Source of the DNA: Bacteroidota bacterium
Lineage (GTDB): Bacteria > Bacteroidota > Bacteroidia > Bacteroidales > JAGNHN01
Assembly: GCA_022710185.1 (NCBI GenBank)
Contig: JAKLHK010000035.1
Coordinates: forward strand, 1 to 33,305
Length of the DNA stretch: 33,305 nucleotides
Direction: 5' to 3'
The number at the start of each line of letters is the position of its first letter. Within the stretch, counting starts at the first letter, position 1. Both the position numbers and the translations under genes were made by a program. A model generated the notes under the pieces. The model ran no database searches and was not told where the DNA came from. It was given only the letters and a program-made list of their open reading frames with translations. Below are positions 24,299-33,305 of the stretch, in pieces.

Positions 24299-27159
24299 AA
24301 CGACTGGCCCGGGAGATCAGCCCGGAACGGGGCTATGCCCCGGATAAAACCTGCGTGGTCCTTCCCAACCGGCGGGCGGGACTCTTCCTGAAACGATACC
24401 TCGCGGAAGGGCGGAGCTCACCGCTATGGGCACCGGAGGTTATGTCCATTGAAGATTTTGTATTCCACCTCCACGGAACAGGTAAAGCAGAAAGGCTGCG
24501 CCTGCTGATGCTGTTCTACCGCCATTACCAGCAGGCCATTAGCGAAGGCAGCGAGACCTTTTCCGCCTTTGTCCGCTGGGCAGAGCCCTTGCTCGATGAC
24601 TTCAACGACCTTGATTTTTATCTTGCCGATCCGGATGACCTGTTCGGTTATCTGAGCGATGCACGGGCGATAGAGCGCTGGAGTCCTCAGGACCAGGAGT
24701 TCACCCCTTTTCAGGAAGCCTATCTTCGCTTCTATCGCAGCCTGGCGACGATGTACCACGGACTTCGCAGGGAGACACTGGCGGAAGGCCTGGCCTGGCC
24801 TGGCCTGGCAGCCCGGGAGGTGATGCAGAAGGTACAGACCAGTGGATGCAACCTGCCATGGGAAAAGATTTGTTTTGCAGGGCTCAATGCCCTCAGCCCG
24901 GCAGAAAAGGGGATCATCGGGGCACTGGAAAGGGAGGGAAGGGCAGAGACCTTCTGGGATGCGGATCTTTACTACCTGCAAAACCGGGAACAGGAGGCGG
25001 GCATGTTCCTGCGCGATCGATGGATGGCTGAAGGTGATCGTTTCCGCTGGGCTGGTGACTCCCTCGTTTCCAACGCTGTGCAGGTTACACTCAGCGGTAT
25101 TCCGGGGCGAGTGGGCCAGGCCCGCAAGGCTGGGGATATTCTGGGCGGCTGGCTGGCAAGGGGGATACCTGCCGATGAACGGACCGCTGTGGTCCTGGCA
25201 GACGAGAGCCTCCTGTTGCCGGTGCTCAATTCCCTGCCCCGGGAAATCGGGGCGATCAACGTCACCATGGGACTTCCGCTGAAGTTGAGCCCGGCCACCA
25301 CATTTTTTACCTCATGGTTTGCCTTGCTGGAGGAAGCCCATGTCCTGCATGAGCGGCAGCCCCGCAATGAACTGGGGTACAGGATGCGGTCCCTGCTCCG
25401 GCTGTTCAGCCACCCCTGGGCCTCATGGCTTGTCCCCGGGGCTAAGGATGAACTCCTGAAGATCGTAAACTGGGCCATGGACGAGGCGCGGAAAACCGGC
25501 AGGGTGGTCATCCGTGCGTCACACCTCCACCGGGTGTTGAGCCAATACCATGATGATGGCGAGGTATGGAAGATCCTTTTCCCTGTTGTCGCCCTTCAGC
25601 CTGAGGTACTGCTTCAGGCGGCGCTGAGAATCGTCTCCATCATGCGAGGGTCTATGCATACCGCCGTATCCGGTGAGCACAGTCAGGAAGCGCCCCTGGG
25701 CCTGGAATATCTTTTTGCCCTGCATCAACTCCTAACCCGCATTCAGGCCCTGCGCATAGACTTCAGTATCCCTGAGGACCTTCCCGGGGTGAGGCTGCTG
25801 TTTGAACGCCTGGCGGCGGCTCAGAAGCTCCCCCTGAGCGGAGAGCCGCTGCAAGGACTCCAGATTATGGGTGTACTGGAGACCAGGGCCCTGGATTTTG
25901 ACCGTATCATCCTGATCTCGGCCAATGAGGACATCCTTCCGGCTGGTCGCCACATCAGTACTTTCATCCCTATGGATATCCGGACTCAGTTCGGACTTCC
26001 CGCCAGCAAGGAGCGTACCGCCGTATTCGCCTACCATTTCTGGAGGCTCCTCCAGCATCCATCCGAGGTGCACATCTTGTACGATACCCAGGAAGCCAGG
26101 ATGGGTTCAGGGGAGAAGAGCCGTTTTCTCTTGCAGATGAAGCACGAATGGAAGGAGCGTAACCCTAAGCTGCAGCTCATGGAGTATCAGGAAGGGCTGA
26201 TGCCCGAAATGGACAGTATCCCCATCCTGAGCCTCCAGAAAACGGAGGTAAGCCTGCGGCGCGTGTCGGAAATGGCCGCTGCGGGACTGTCTGCCTCTGC
26301 GCTCAGCGATTACAGGGCCTGCAGCCTTCGGTTTTACCTGAAACGGGTGCTCAGGTTGGAGGATGACAGCGCGGATCCAGAAGAGATTGGGGCAAATATT
26401 CCAGGGACCCTGGTACATCGCGCCCTGGAGCTGCTTTTTAAACCTTATGTCGGCACCCAGCCCGGCCCCTTGCAGGTGGAAGCCATGCTTCCCCGCGTGC
26501 TGGAAGCTACGGAACAGGCTTTTCGTGAGGCCTTCAGCGGGCGGGACCATGACTCGGGCCGCAACTATCTGCTATTTCAACAGGCCGTCGAGCTGATCCG
26601 TCATTTTCTGCGTGCAGAGTCCGTGCGGCTGGCCTCTTCCACTCCCCTGATCCTTGCCCTGGAACAGACCCTGCAAGCCGAACTCCCGGTACAGGACAGC
26701 GAAGGGAATATCCTGAACAGGGTCCGGTTGAAAGGGAAGGCTGACCGTATGGAGCGCTGCGGCGGCAGGACAAGGATCATTGACTACAAGACTGGGAAGG
26801 TGGAAGCGCGTGAGCTGGTATTCAAGGATCTGGAACGCCTTTCAGGTGCGAAGGGCGACAAGATCTTCCAGCTGATGTTCTACGAACTGCTCTACCACCT
26901 CTGTCATCCTGAGGACGAAGTGGAGATGATGATCCTGAGCCTGCGCAACCTTTCAGCAGATAATCTTGTTCTTAAGGGAGAGGCAAAGGCCTTCGATGCT
27001 GAAGACCGGGCCCGGTTCCGGGAGTATCTCGGGGAGATGCTGAGAGAACTTCTGGATCCTGATGAACCTTTCCGGCAGACCGAGGATGCAGCCCACTGCC
27101 GCTGGTGTGACTTTCGTGATCTTTGCTATCGTAAGAGCGGGAGCGCTGATCAGGGATAG
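24283..27159 (+). CDS. AddB-like PD-(D/E)XK nuclease with Fe-S cluster
   Basis: A 958-residue AddB-type protein, the probable partner of the AddA-like helicase at 16752 in double-strand-break resection. The N-terminal 'TCVVLPNRRAGLFLKRYL' stands where AddB proteins carry a P-loop but has no GKT, so this subunit is probably not an ATPase. The nuclease region has 'SDYRACSLRFYLKRVL', 'GTLVHRALELLF', 'LKGKADRME' and the catalytic 'IIDYKTGK' with Asp834. Cys680, Cys939, Cys942 and Cys948 give the C-(n)-C-x2-C-x5-C set that binds a 4Fe-4S cluster in AddB. The ATG at 24283 lies inside the end of the MurU-like gene (16-bp overlap); the open frame runs further upstream but only in sequence antisense to nothing and without similarity. 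A GGCCT pentamer repeat lies at 24787-24809. Confidence 0.88.
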   Translation: MEPFLKRLAREISPERGYAPDKTCVVLPNRRAGLFLKRYLAEGRSSPLWAPEVMSIEDFVFHLHGTGKAERLRLLMLFYRHYQQAISEGSETFSAFVRWAEPLLDDFNDLDFYLADPDDLFGYLSDARAIERWSPQDQEFTPFQEAYLRFYRSLATMYHGLRRETLAEGLAWPGLAAREVMQKVQTSGCNLPWEKICFAGLNALSPAEKGIIGALEREGRAETFWDADLYYLQNREQEAGMFLRDRWMAEGDRFRWAGDSLVSNAVQVTLSGIPGRVGQARKAGDILGGWLARGIPADERTAVVLADESLLLPVLNSLPREIGAINVTMGLPLKLSPATTFFTSWFALLEEAHVLHERQPRNELGYRMRSLLRLFSHPWASWLVPGAKDELLKIVNWAMDEARKTGRVVIRASHLHRVLSQYHDDGEVWKILFPVVALQPEVLLQAALRIVSIMRGSMHTAVSGEHSQEAPLGLEYLFALHQLLTRIQALRIDFSIPEDLPGVRLLFERLAAAQKLPLSGEPLQGLQIMGVLETRALDFDRIILISANEDILPAGRHISTFIPMDIRTQFGLPASKERTAVFAYHFWRLLQHPSEVHILYDTQEARMGSGEKSRFLLQMKHEWKERNPKLQLMEYQEGLMPEMDSIPILSLQKTEVSLRRVSEMAAAGLSASALSDYRACSLRFYLKRVLRLEDDSADPEEIGANIPGTLVHRALELLFKPYVGTQPGPLQVEAMLPRVLEATEQAFREAFSGRDHDSGRNYLLFQQAVELIRHFLRAESVRLASSTPLILALEQTLQAELPVQDSEGNILNRVRLKGKADRMERCGGRTRIIDYKTGKVEARELVFKDLERLSGAKGDKIFQLMFYELLYHLCHPEDEVEMMILSLRNLSADNLVLKGEAKAFDAEDRARFREYLGEMLRELLDPDEPFRQTEDAAHCRWCDFRDLCYRKSGSADQG
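24787..24809 (+). repeat. GGCCT pentanucleotide tandem repeat in the AddB-like gene
   Basis: Four full copies plus three bases of GGCCT lie in frame as Gly-Leu-Ala-Trp-Pro-Gly-Leu-Ala. Because the unit is 5 bp, gain or loss of one copy would shift the frame of the nuclease gene. With under five copies the slippage rate may be low. Confidence 0.85.
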
Positions 27160-27173
27160 ATATTGAAGTTTTG

Positions 27174-27181
27174 TAGTTTTG
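27174..27181 (+). promoter_or_regulatory. Bacteroidota -7 box (TAGTTTTG) for the 27214 gene
   Basis: TAGTTTTG fits TAnnTTTG and begins 15 bp after the AddB-like stop. It implies a transcript start near 27187, at the left arm of a strong hairpin (27186-27205), and supports the ATG at 27214 as the start. Confidence 0.5.
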
Positions 27182-27185
27182 TTCC

Positions 27186-27205
27186 GGTCGGCCACCGGGC
27201 CGACC
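27186..27205 (+). promoter_or_regulatory. Perfect 8-bp hairpin in the leader of the 27214 gene
   Basis: GGTCGGCC-ACCG-GGCCGACC is a perfect GC-rich stem with a 4-base loop. It sits between the -7 box and the ATG at 27214, at or next to the predicted mRNA 5' end. It may protect the mRNA, control translation or act as an operator; it could also serve as a terminator-like stem for the upstream operon, although no T run follows. Confidence 0.5.
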
Positions 27206-27213
27206 AAAATGTT

Positions 27214-30200
27214 ATGTTGATGAGGGGGAAATACCTGTTGCTGATTCTGAGCCTCCTGACGGGGCGCGCGGGACTATCCGGTCAGACCACTGACCCACGG
27301 GAGGATACGGCATCCTTTCCGTACTGGATCGAGATGATGGATGATCCAACCATCCCGGTACCGGAGGTCAGCCGGGCCTTCGAGCGTTACTGGGAGGGAC
27401 GGGAGATCACCCGTGGGAGTGGCTGGAAGCCTTTCAAACGCTGGGAATATTACAACACACTCCGCATGCGACCCGATGGCCGAAGGGCCACGAATGCCGA
27501 TTTGCTGGCCGCCTGGGAAAGCGTGGCTCCCCTGCGTTATCAGGAAAATTCGGGGGGCGACTGGACCATCCTCGGCCCCGTGCAGCAGCCTCCGGTGGTC
27601 AACAGCGGCCAGCCCAACGGACTGGGGCGTCTGAACGGCCTGGCCTTTGGGCCTTCCGGCAACCCTGTCATCTATGCTGCCGCAGCCAGCGGCGGCTTGT
27701 GGAAAACCAACGACGGCGGTCTATCATGGCTTCCCCTTACCGACAACTTGCCTTCGCTGGGGGTTTCCAGTATCCTGGTCGATCCGGTGAACCCTTCGGT
27801 CGTGCTCATGGGCACCGGCGACAGGGACCATAATGATGCCCCCGGCATAGGCGTATGGAAAAGTACCGATGCCGGTCAGAACTGGGCCGCCTCAACCTCT
27901 GGGATGGGAAACATCACCGTAGGGGATATGACCTTTGCCCTGCATACCTCCCAGATCATTTTGGCGGCTACCGGGAGCGGGATATACCGAAGCAACGACC
28001 AGGGGAACAACTGGCAACTTGCGCAGATAGGCAACTTCAAGGACATCGAACGGCATCCGCTCAATCCGGCCATCCTTTATGCCACGGCCTCAGGTAAGTT
28101 TTACCGCTCCGCCGATACGGGATATACCTGGAGTCAGGTTCCCGGGGTCCCGGTGGTGTCGCGCATGGCTATTGCCACCACTCCGGCAGCTCCCGAGGTG
28201 GTATACCTCGTCCTGACAAACAATAACTCCTTTAATTCCCTGCTGCGTTCCACCGATGCCGGGCTAACCTTCAGCGAACGCTCGAACAGTCCCAACATCA
28301 TGGATTGGTCTACCACAGGCTCAGGAGGTGGTGGACAGGCCTGGTACAACCTCGCCATCGCTGCAGACCCTCTGGATCCGCTTGCAATCTATGTGGGAGG
28401 GGTCAACGTTTTTAAGTCATCGGATGGAGGGCTGACCTGGTCCATCAACTCCCACTGGACAGGTTCGGGCGGGGCGCCGGCAGTGCATGCCGACTGTCAT
28501 TGGCTGGGCTATGCTCCCGATGGCAAGCTTTATGCTGCCAACGACGGGGGTGTTTATCATACGTCGAATGGAGGAGCCGCCTGGACCGAGATCACCAGCG
28601 GACTGGCCATCTCGCAGATATACAAGATCGGGCAGTCGCGGACTCAGCGCGATCGCCTGATGGCTGGTTACCAGGATAACGGGACCACGGTGTTCAACCC
28701 TTCGGGCTGGCTTACAGTGGCCGGAGGTGATGGGATGGAAGCGGCAGTAGACCCCGTAAATCCATCCTATACCTATGGATCCTACTATTATGGCGATGTC
28801 TACCGGCTTTACAACGACTCCTACAATGGAACCATTGCAGGCAATGGAAGCAATGGCATCACTGAAGGCGGGGCATGGGTGAGCCCATACGTCATCTCGG
28901 AGCAAGACCCCAACACCATGTTCCTGGGACTGATCAGCGTATGGAGGAGCAACAACATCCGCAACCTAAGCACAGGAACAGTGAGCTGGACCAAACTGGA
29001 CAACGGACTGTCCGGAGGGGAGTGCCTCGATATGGAGAATTCGCGCATTGATCCGGACATCCTCTATGTTTCCAAATACAACAACACCTTCTACCGTACG
29101 GATGAGGCACATGGCGCATCCGTGACCTTTCTGAACCTTACGGGAGAGCTTCCCCATACGGGTCAGGTCCGAGCCATCGAAACCCATCCCACTCAGGCGG
29201 ATGTGGTGTATATCATCCAGGATCGCAAGGTCTTCCGCTCCGGGGACCGGGGCATGACCTGGACCGACCTAACGGACAACCTCCCTGATGTCCCCATGAG
29301 TGATCTGATCTATTATGCCCGCAGTCAGGAGGGGCTCTACCTCGGGACAGACCTGGGTGTGTTTTACCGCGATAACTATACCAGTGGCTGGGTATCATTC
29401 TCCAACGGCCTTCCTGCAGCCATTCAGGTGAGCGAACTGGAGATATGGTATGATACGCTCAGCGGGCATCAGGATCGCATCCGCGCAGCCTCTTTCGGTC
29501 GTGGGGTTTGGGAGTCCTCCCTCTATGCCACCCGGCCCACAGCCAGCTTTACTTCCAGTAAAACCCTGATCCCCAAAGGCTGTGCCGTGGACTTCACCGA
29601 CCTGAGCTCCGGCATCCCCGACCAGTGGCGCTGGTCTTTCCCCGGGGCCATCCCCGACACCTCATCGGCCATGAACCCTCAGGGAATCCTCTATGCTGCT
29701 GCGGGGACCTTCCCGGTGCAACTCATTGTTACCAATGCCATCGGCACCGATAGTCTTCTTATCCTTTCCTATATTGAAGTGAGTGATAGTCTCTTACCTG
29801 AGGTTGACCTGAACCTAGACCGCTCCTTTCTCTGCACAGCAGATCCGGTAGTCCGGTTCAGCGACCGTAGCGATCACTGCCCGGATACCTGGCTGTGGTC
29901 CTTCAGTCCGGACAGCGTGACCTACCTGAACGGTACCGGGCCCAACAGCCCGGATCCCATAGTGCGCTTCAATCACAGCGGAACCTTCGATCTCAGCCTT
30001 ACGGTATGGAACCAGAACGGGTCCTCATCCCTTACACTGGCAGACAGGATCAGCGTTGGCGGAGCCAGCCTGCCCTTCACCGAAGATTTCGAAGGCATGG
30101 AATTGACGGAGAGTGGCTGGACCGTGGAAAACCCCGATGACGATCATACCTGGACGATCTGGGACCTGGGAACCCAGGGCCATGCTGTGGGAATACGGAT

Positions 30201-30876
30201 ATTCGGAACCAATAGCCTCGATCATACCGACCGACTGATCTCTCCCCCGCTCAACCTGGGCCAATCGCCGAATGCCAGTTTGACGTTCCGCTACGCCTAT
30301 GCTGCGTATCAACCGGGCTATTCCGACTCGCTCAGGGTCTATATATCCGATGACTGCGGACTAAGCTGGACGCGGATCTTCAATGCCGGGGAGGACGGCA
30401 GCGGGAATTTCGCCACCAGATCCCCGCTGACCTCTCAGTTTATTCCCACAGCCGCATCGGACTGGTGTGGTGAGCCGGGCGGTCCCGCCTGCATCAGCCT
30501 GGACCTCACTTCCTGGGCCGGGAAAGCAGATATCAGGATTGCGTTTGAATCCTACAGTTACCTGAGCAATAACCTCTTTCTCGACGATATCCGTGTGGAC
30601 CCCAATGTAGGACTGGAAGAGGGGAGCCAGTCGCCGGAAGCCTTTGACGTATGGCCGATCCCGGCGCAGGATAGAGTAGGGTTCATTTCACCCATGGAAG
30701 GGGAGGTGCTGATCAGCCTTACGGACATGCAGGGCCGGGTGATCTATACTGCCAATCAATACCTGAAGGCCGGTGCTGAACAGGTGCTCCGCTACGGCAG
30801 GGTAAGCCCGGGACTCTATCTGATAAGCCTCAGGCAGGGAAAGTCTGAGCTTAGCCGAAGGATCAGTGTCCGTTGA
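27214..30876 (+). CDS. Large T9SS-secreted protein with Asp-box repeats, PKD domains and lectin-like module
   Basis: A 1220-residue cell-surface or secreted protein. A signal peptide ('YLLLILSLLTGRAGLSGQ') is followed by a long sortilin/BNR-type beta-propeller (about 100-770) with repeated Asp-box motifs: 'KTNDGGLSW', 'KSTDAGQNW', 'RSNDQGNNW', 'RSADTGYTW', 'RSTDAGLTF', 'KSSDGGLTW' and 'RSGDRGMTW'. Two PKD-like domains follow ('VDFTDLSSGIPDQWRWSFPG' and 'VRFSDRSDHCPDTWLWSF'). Then comes a jelly-roll/cleaved-adhesin-like module ('LPFTEDFEG' to 'NNLFLDDIRVD'). The last 80 residues are a T9SS type-A sorting domain ('DVWPIPAQDRVGF', 'DMQGRVIY', 'VSPGLYLISLRQG'). The ATG at 27214 (or 27220) gives the signal peptide; the frame is open to a TTG at 27163, inside the promoter. 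Ligand or substrate is unknown. Confidence 0.9.
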   Translation: MLMRGKYLLLILSLLTGRAGLSGQTTDPREDTASFPYWIEMMDDPTIPVPEVSRAFERYWEGREITRGSGWKPFKRWEYYNTLRMRPDGRRATNADLLAAWESVAPLRYQENSGGDWTILGPVQQPPVVNSGQPNGLGRLNGLAFGPSGNPVIYAAAASGGLWKTNDGGLSWLPLTDNLPSLGVSSILVDPVNPSVVLMGTGDRDHNDAPGIGVWKSTDAGQNWAASTSGMGNITVGDMTFALHTSQIILAATGSGIYRSNDQGNNWQLAQIGNFKDIERHPLNPAILYATASGKFYRSADTGYTWSQVPGVPVVSRMAIATTPAAPEVVYLVLTNNNSFNSLLRSTDAGLTFSERSNSPNIMDWSTTGSGGGGQAWYNLAIAADPLDPLAIYVGGVNVFKSSDGGLTWSINSHWTGSGGAPAVHADCHWLGYAPDGKLYAANDGGVYHTSNGGAAWTEITSGLAISQIYKIGQSRTQRDRLMAGYQDNGTTVFNPSGWLTVAGGDGMEAAVDPVNPSYTYGSYYYGDVYRLYNDSYNGTIAGNGSNGITEGGAWVSPYVISEQDPNTMFLGLISVWRSNNIRNLSTGTVSWTKLDNGLSGGECLDMENSRIDPDILYVSKYNNTFYRTDEAHGASVTFLNLTGELPHTGQVRAIETHPTQADVVYIIQDRKVFRSGDRGMTWTDLTDNLPDVPMSDLIYYARSQEGLYLGTDLGVFYRDNYTSGWVSFSNGLPAAIQVSELEIWYDTLSGHQDRIRAASFGRGVWESSLYATRPTASFTSSKTLIPKGCAVDFTDLSSGIPDQWRWSFPGAIPDTSSAMNPQGILYAAAGTFPVQLIVTNAIGTDSLLILSYIEVSDSLLPEVDLNLDRSFLCTADPVVRFSDRSDHCPDTWLWSFSPDSVTYLNGTGPNSPDPIVRFNHSGTFDLSLTVWNQNGSSSLTLADRISVGGASLPFTEDFEGMELTESGWTVENPDDDHTWTIWDLGTQGHAVGIRIFGTNSLDHTDRLISPPLNLGQSPNASLTFRYAYAAYQPGYSDSLRVYISDDCGLSWTRIFNAGEDGSGNFATRSPLTSQFIPTAASDWCGEPGGPACISLDLTSWAGKADIRIAFESYSYLSNNLFLDDIRVDPNVGLEEGSQSPEAFDVWPIPAQDRVGFISPMEGEVLISLTDMQGRVIYTANQYLKAGAEQVLRYGRVSPGLYLISLRQGKSELSRRISVR

Positions 30877-30884
30877 TTTTTTTA

Positions 30885-30903
30885 CTGTGTTGGATTTACA
30901 CAG
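30885..30903 (+). other. Weak stem-loop after the Asp-box gene
   Basis: CTGTGT-TGGATTT-ACACAG forms a 6-bp stem 8 bp after the stop at 30876. A T7 run precedes it rather than follows it, so it is not a standard terminator for the plus strand. It may mark the transcript 3' end. Confidence 0.3.
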
Positions 30904-30983
30904 CCTGTGTTCGCAGGCGTTCATATTCTGAAAGGTGCTGATTATTAAAAGTTTGGAAGATAATCAGATGGGAAGTTCCGCAT

Positions 30984-30991
30984 GATTTTTG
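30984..30991 (+). promoter_or_regulatory. Near-match -7 box (GATTTTTG) for the C10-like gene
   Basis: GATTTTTG matches TAnnTTTG at all positions but the first and lies 29 bp before the ATG at 31021. The implied transcript start, near 30997, is at the first base of a GGGGG/CCCCC hairpin. Confidence 0.3.
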
Positions 30992-30996
30992 CTTCT

Positions 30997-31014
30997 GGGG
31001 GTTAACCATCCCCC
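30997..31014 (+). promoter_or_regulatory. GGGGG/CCCCC hairpin in the leader of the C10-like gene
   Basis: GGGGG (30997-31001) and CCCCC (31010-31014) flank TTAACCAT, six bases before the ATG. Its position just after the -7 candidate parallels the hairpin at 27186-27205 before the other secreted-protein gene. Confidence 0.4.
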
Positions 31015-31020
31015 TGGATC

Positions 31021-33305
<2,285 letters not shown>

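Overview
The window reads as a GC-rich chromosomal segment of a Bacteroidota bacterium. Three things support this. Several secreted proteins carry type IX secretion (T9SS) C-terminal sorting modules or the modular domains typical of T9SS cargo. The promoters that can be seen use the Bacteroidota -7 box TAnnTTTG, with no strong Shine-Dalgarno sequences. The housekeeping genes (a BatA-type protein, a ParC-like topoisomerase with an HGDASIGD helix, a RibBA fusion, an AddA/AddB-like pair) have the form usual in that phylum. A flavodiiron protein suggests an anaerobic or microaerobic life style. Order- or family-level placement is not possible from the sequence alone. No tRNA, rRNA, CRISPR, insertion sequence or phage gene was seen.

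Layout. Positions 1-1542 (minus strand) hold a small exported protein followed by the first part of a large reelin-like secreted protein that runs off the left edge. Positions 1756-8796 (plus) are a close-packed run: BatA/vWA membrane protein, topoisomerase IV subunit A (ATGA overlap), flavodiiron protein, lipoprotein. tsaD (minus) converges on the lipoprotein and diverges from tamB (plus, 4.4 kb); their two start codons share the tetramer CATG. ribBA (minus) converges on tamB. From 15581 onward everything is on the plus strand: a T9SS cargo protein, an AddA-like helicase-nuclease, 3-methyladenine glycosylase I (ATGA overlap) and a histone H1-like protein with its own promoter and a strong terminator. 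Next comes a likely operon from 21402 to 27159: a lipoprotein, an AmgK-like kinase fused to a RapZ C-terminal domain, a 39-residue four-cysteine miniprotein, a MurU-like nucleotidyltransferase and an AddB-like Fe-S nuclease. Two large secreted proteins close the window: an Asp-box/PKD T9SS protein, and a C10 (streptopain)-like protein truncated by a poly-C run at the right edge.

How the genes work together. The kinase-RapZ fusion and MurU-like protein suggest a peptidoglycan amino-sugar salvage route (MurNAc to MurNAc-1-P to UDP-MurNAc) with a built-in amino-sugar sensor. The AddA-like and AddB-like proteins should form one recombination nuclease although their genes are about 4.3 kb apart. 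Tag adds base-excision repair beside AddA.

The most interesting points are the kinase-RapZ fusion with its miniprotein neighbour, a C10 protease homologue with Asp where the catalytic Cys should be, the shared tsaD/tamB start, and 5'-end hairpins in the leaders of the two right-hand secreted-protein genes. The terminal poly-C tract looks like an assembly artefact. No gene-free stretch exceeds 300 bases; the longest gaps (about 200 bp, at 1543-1755 and 21202-21401) hold promoters and a terminator.
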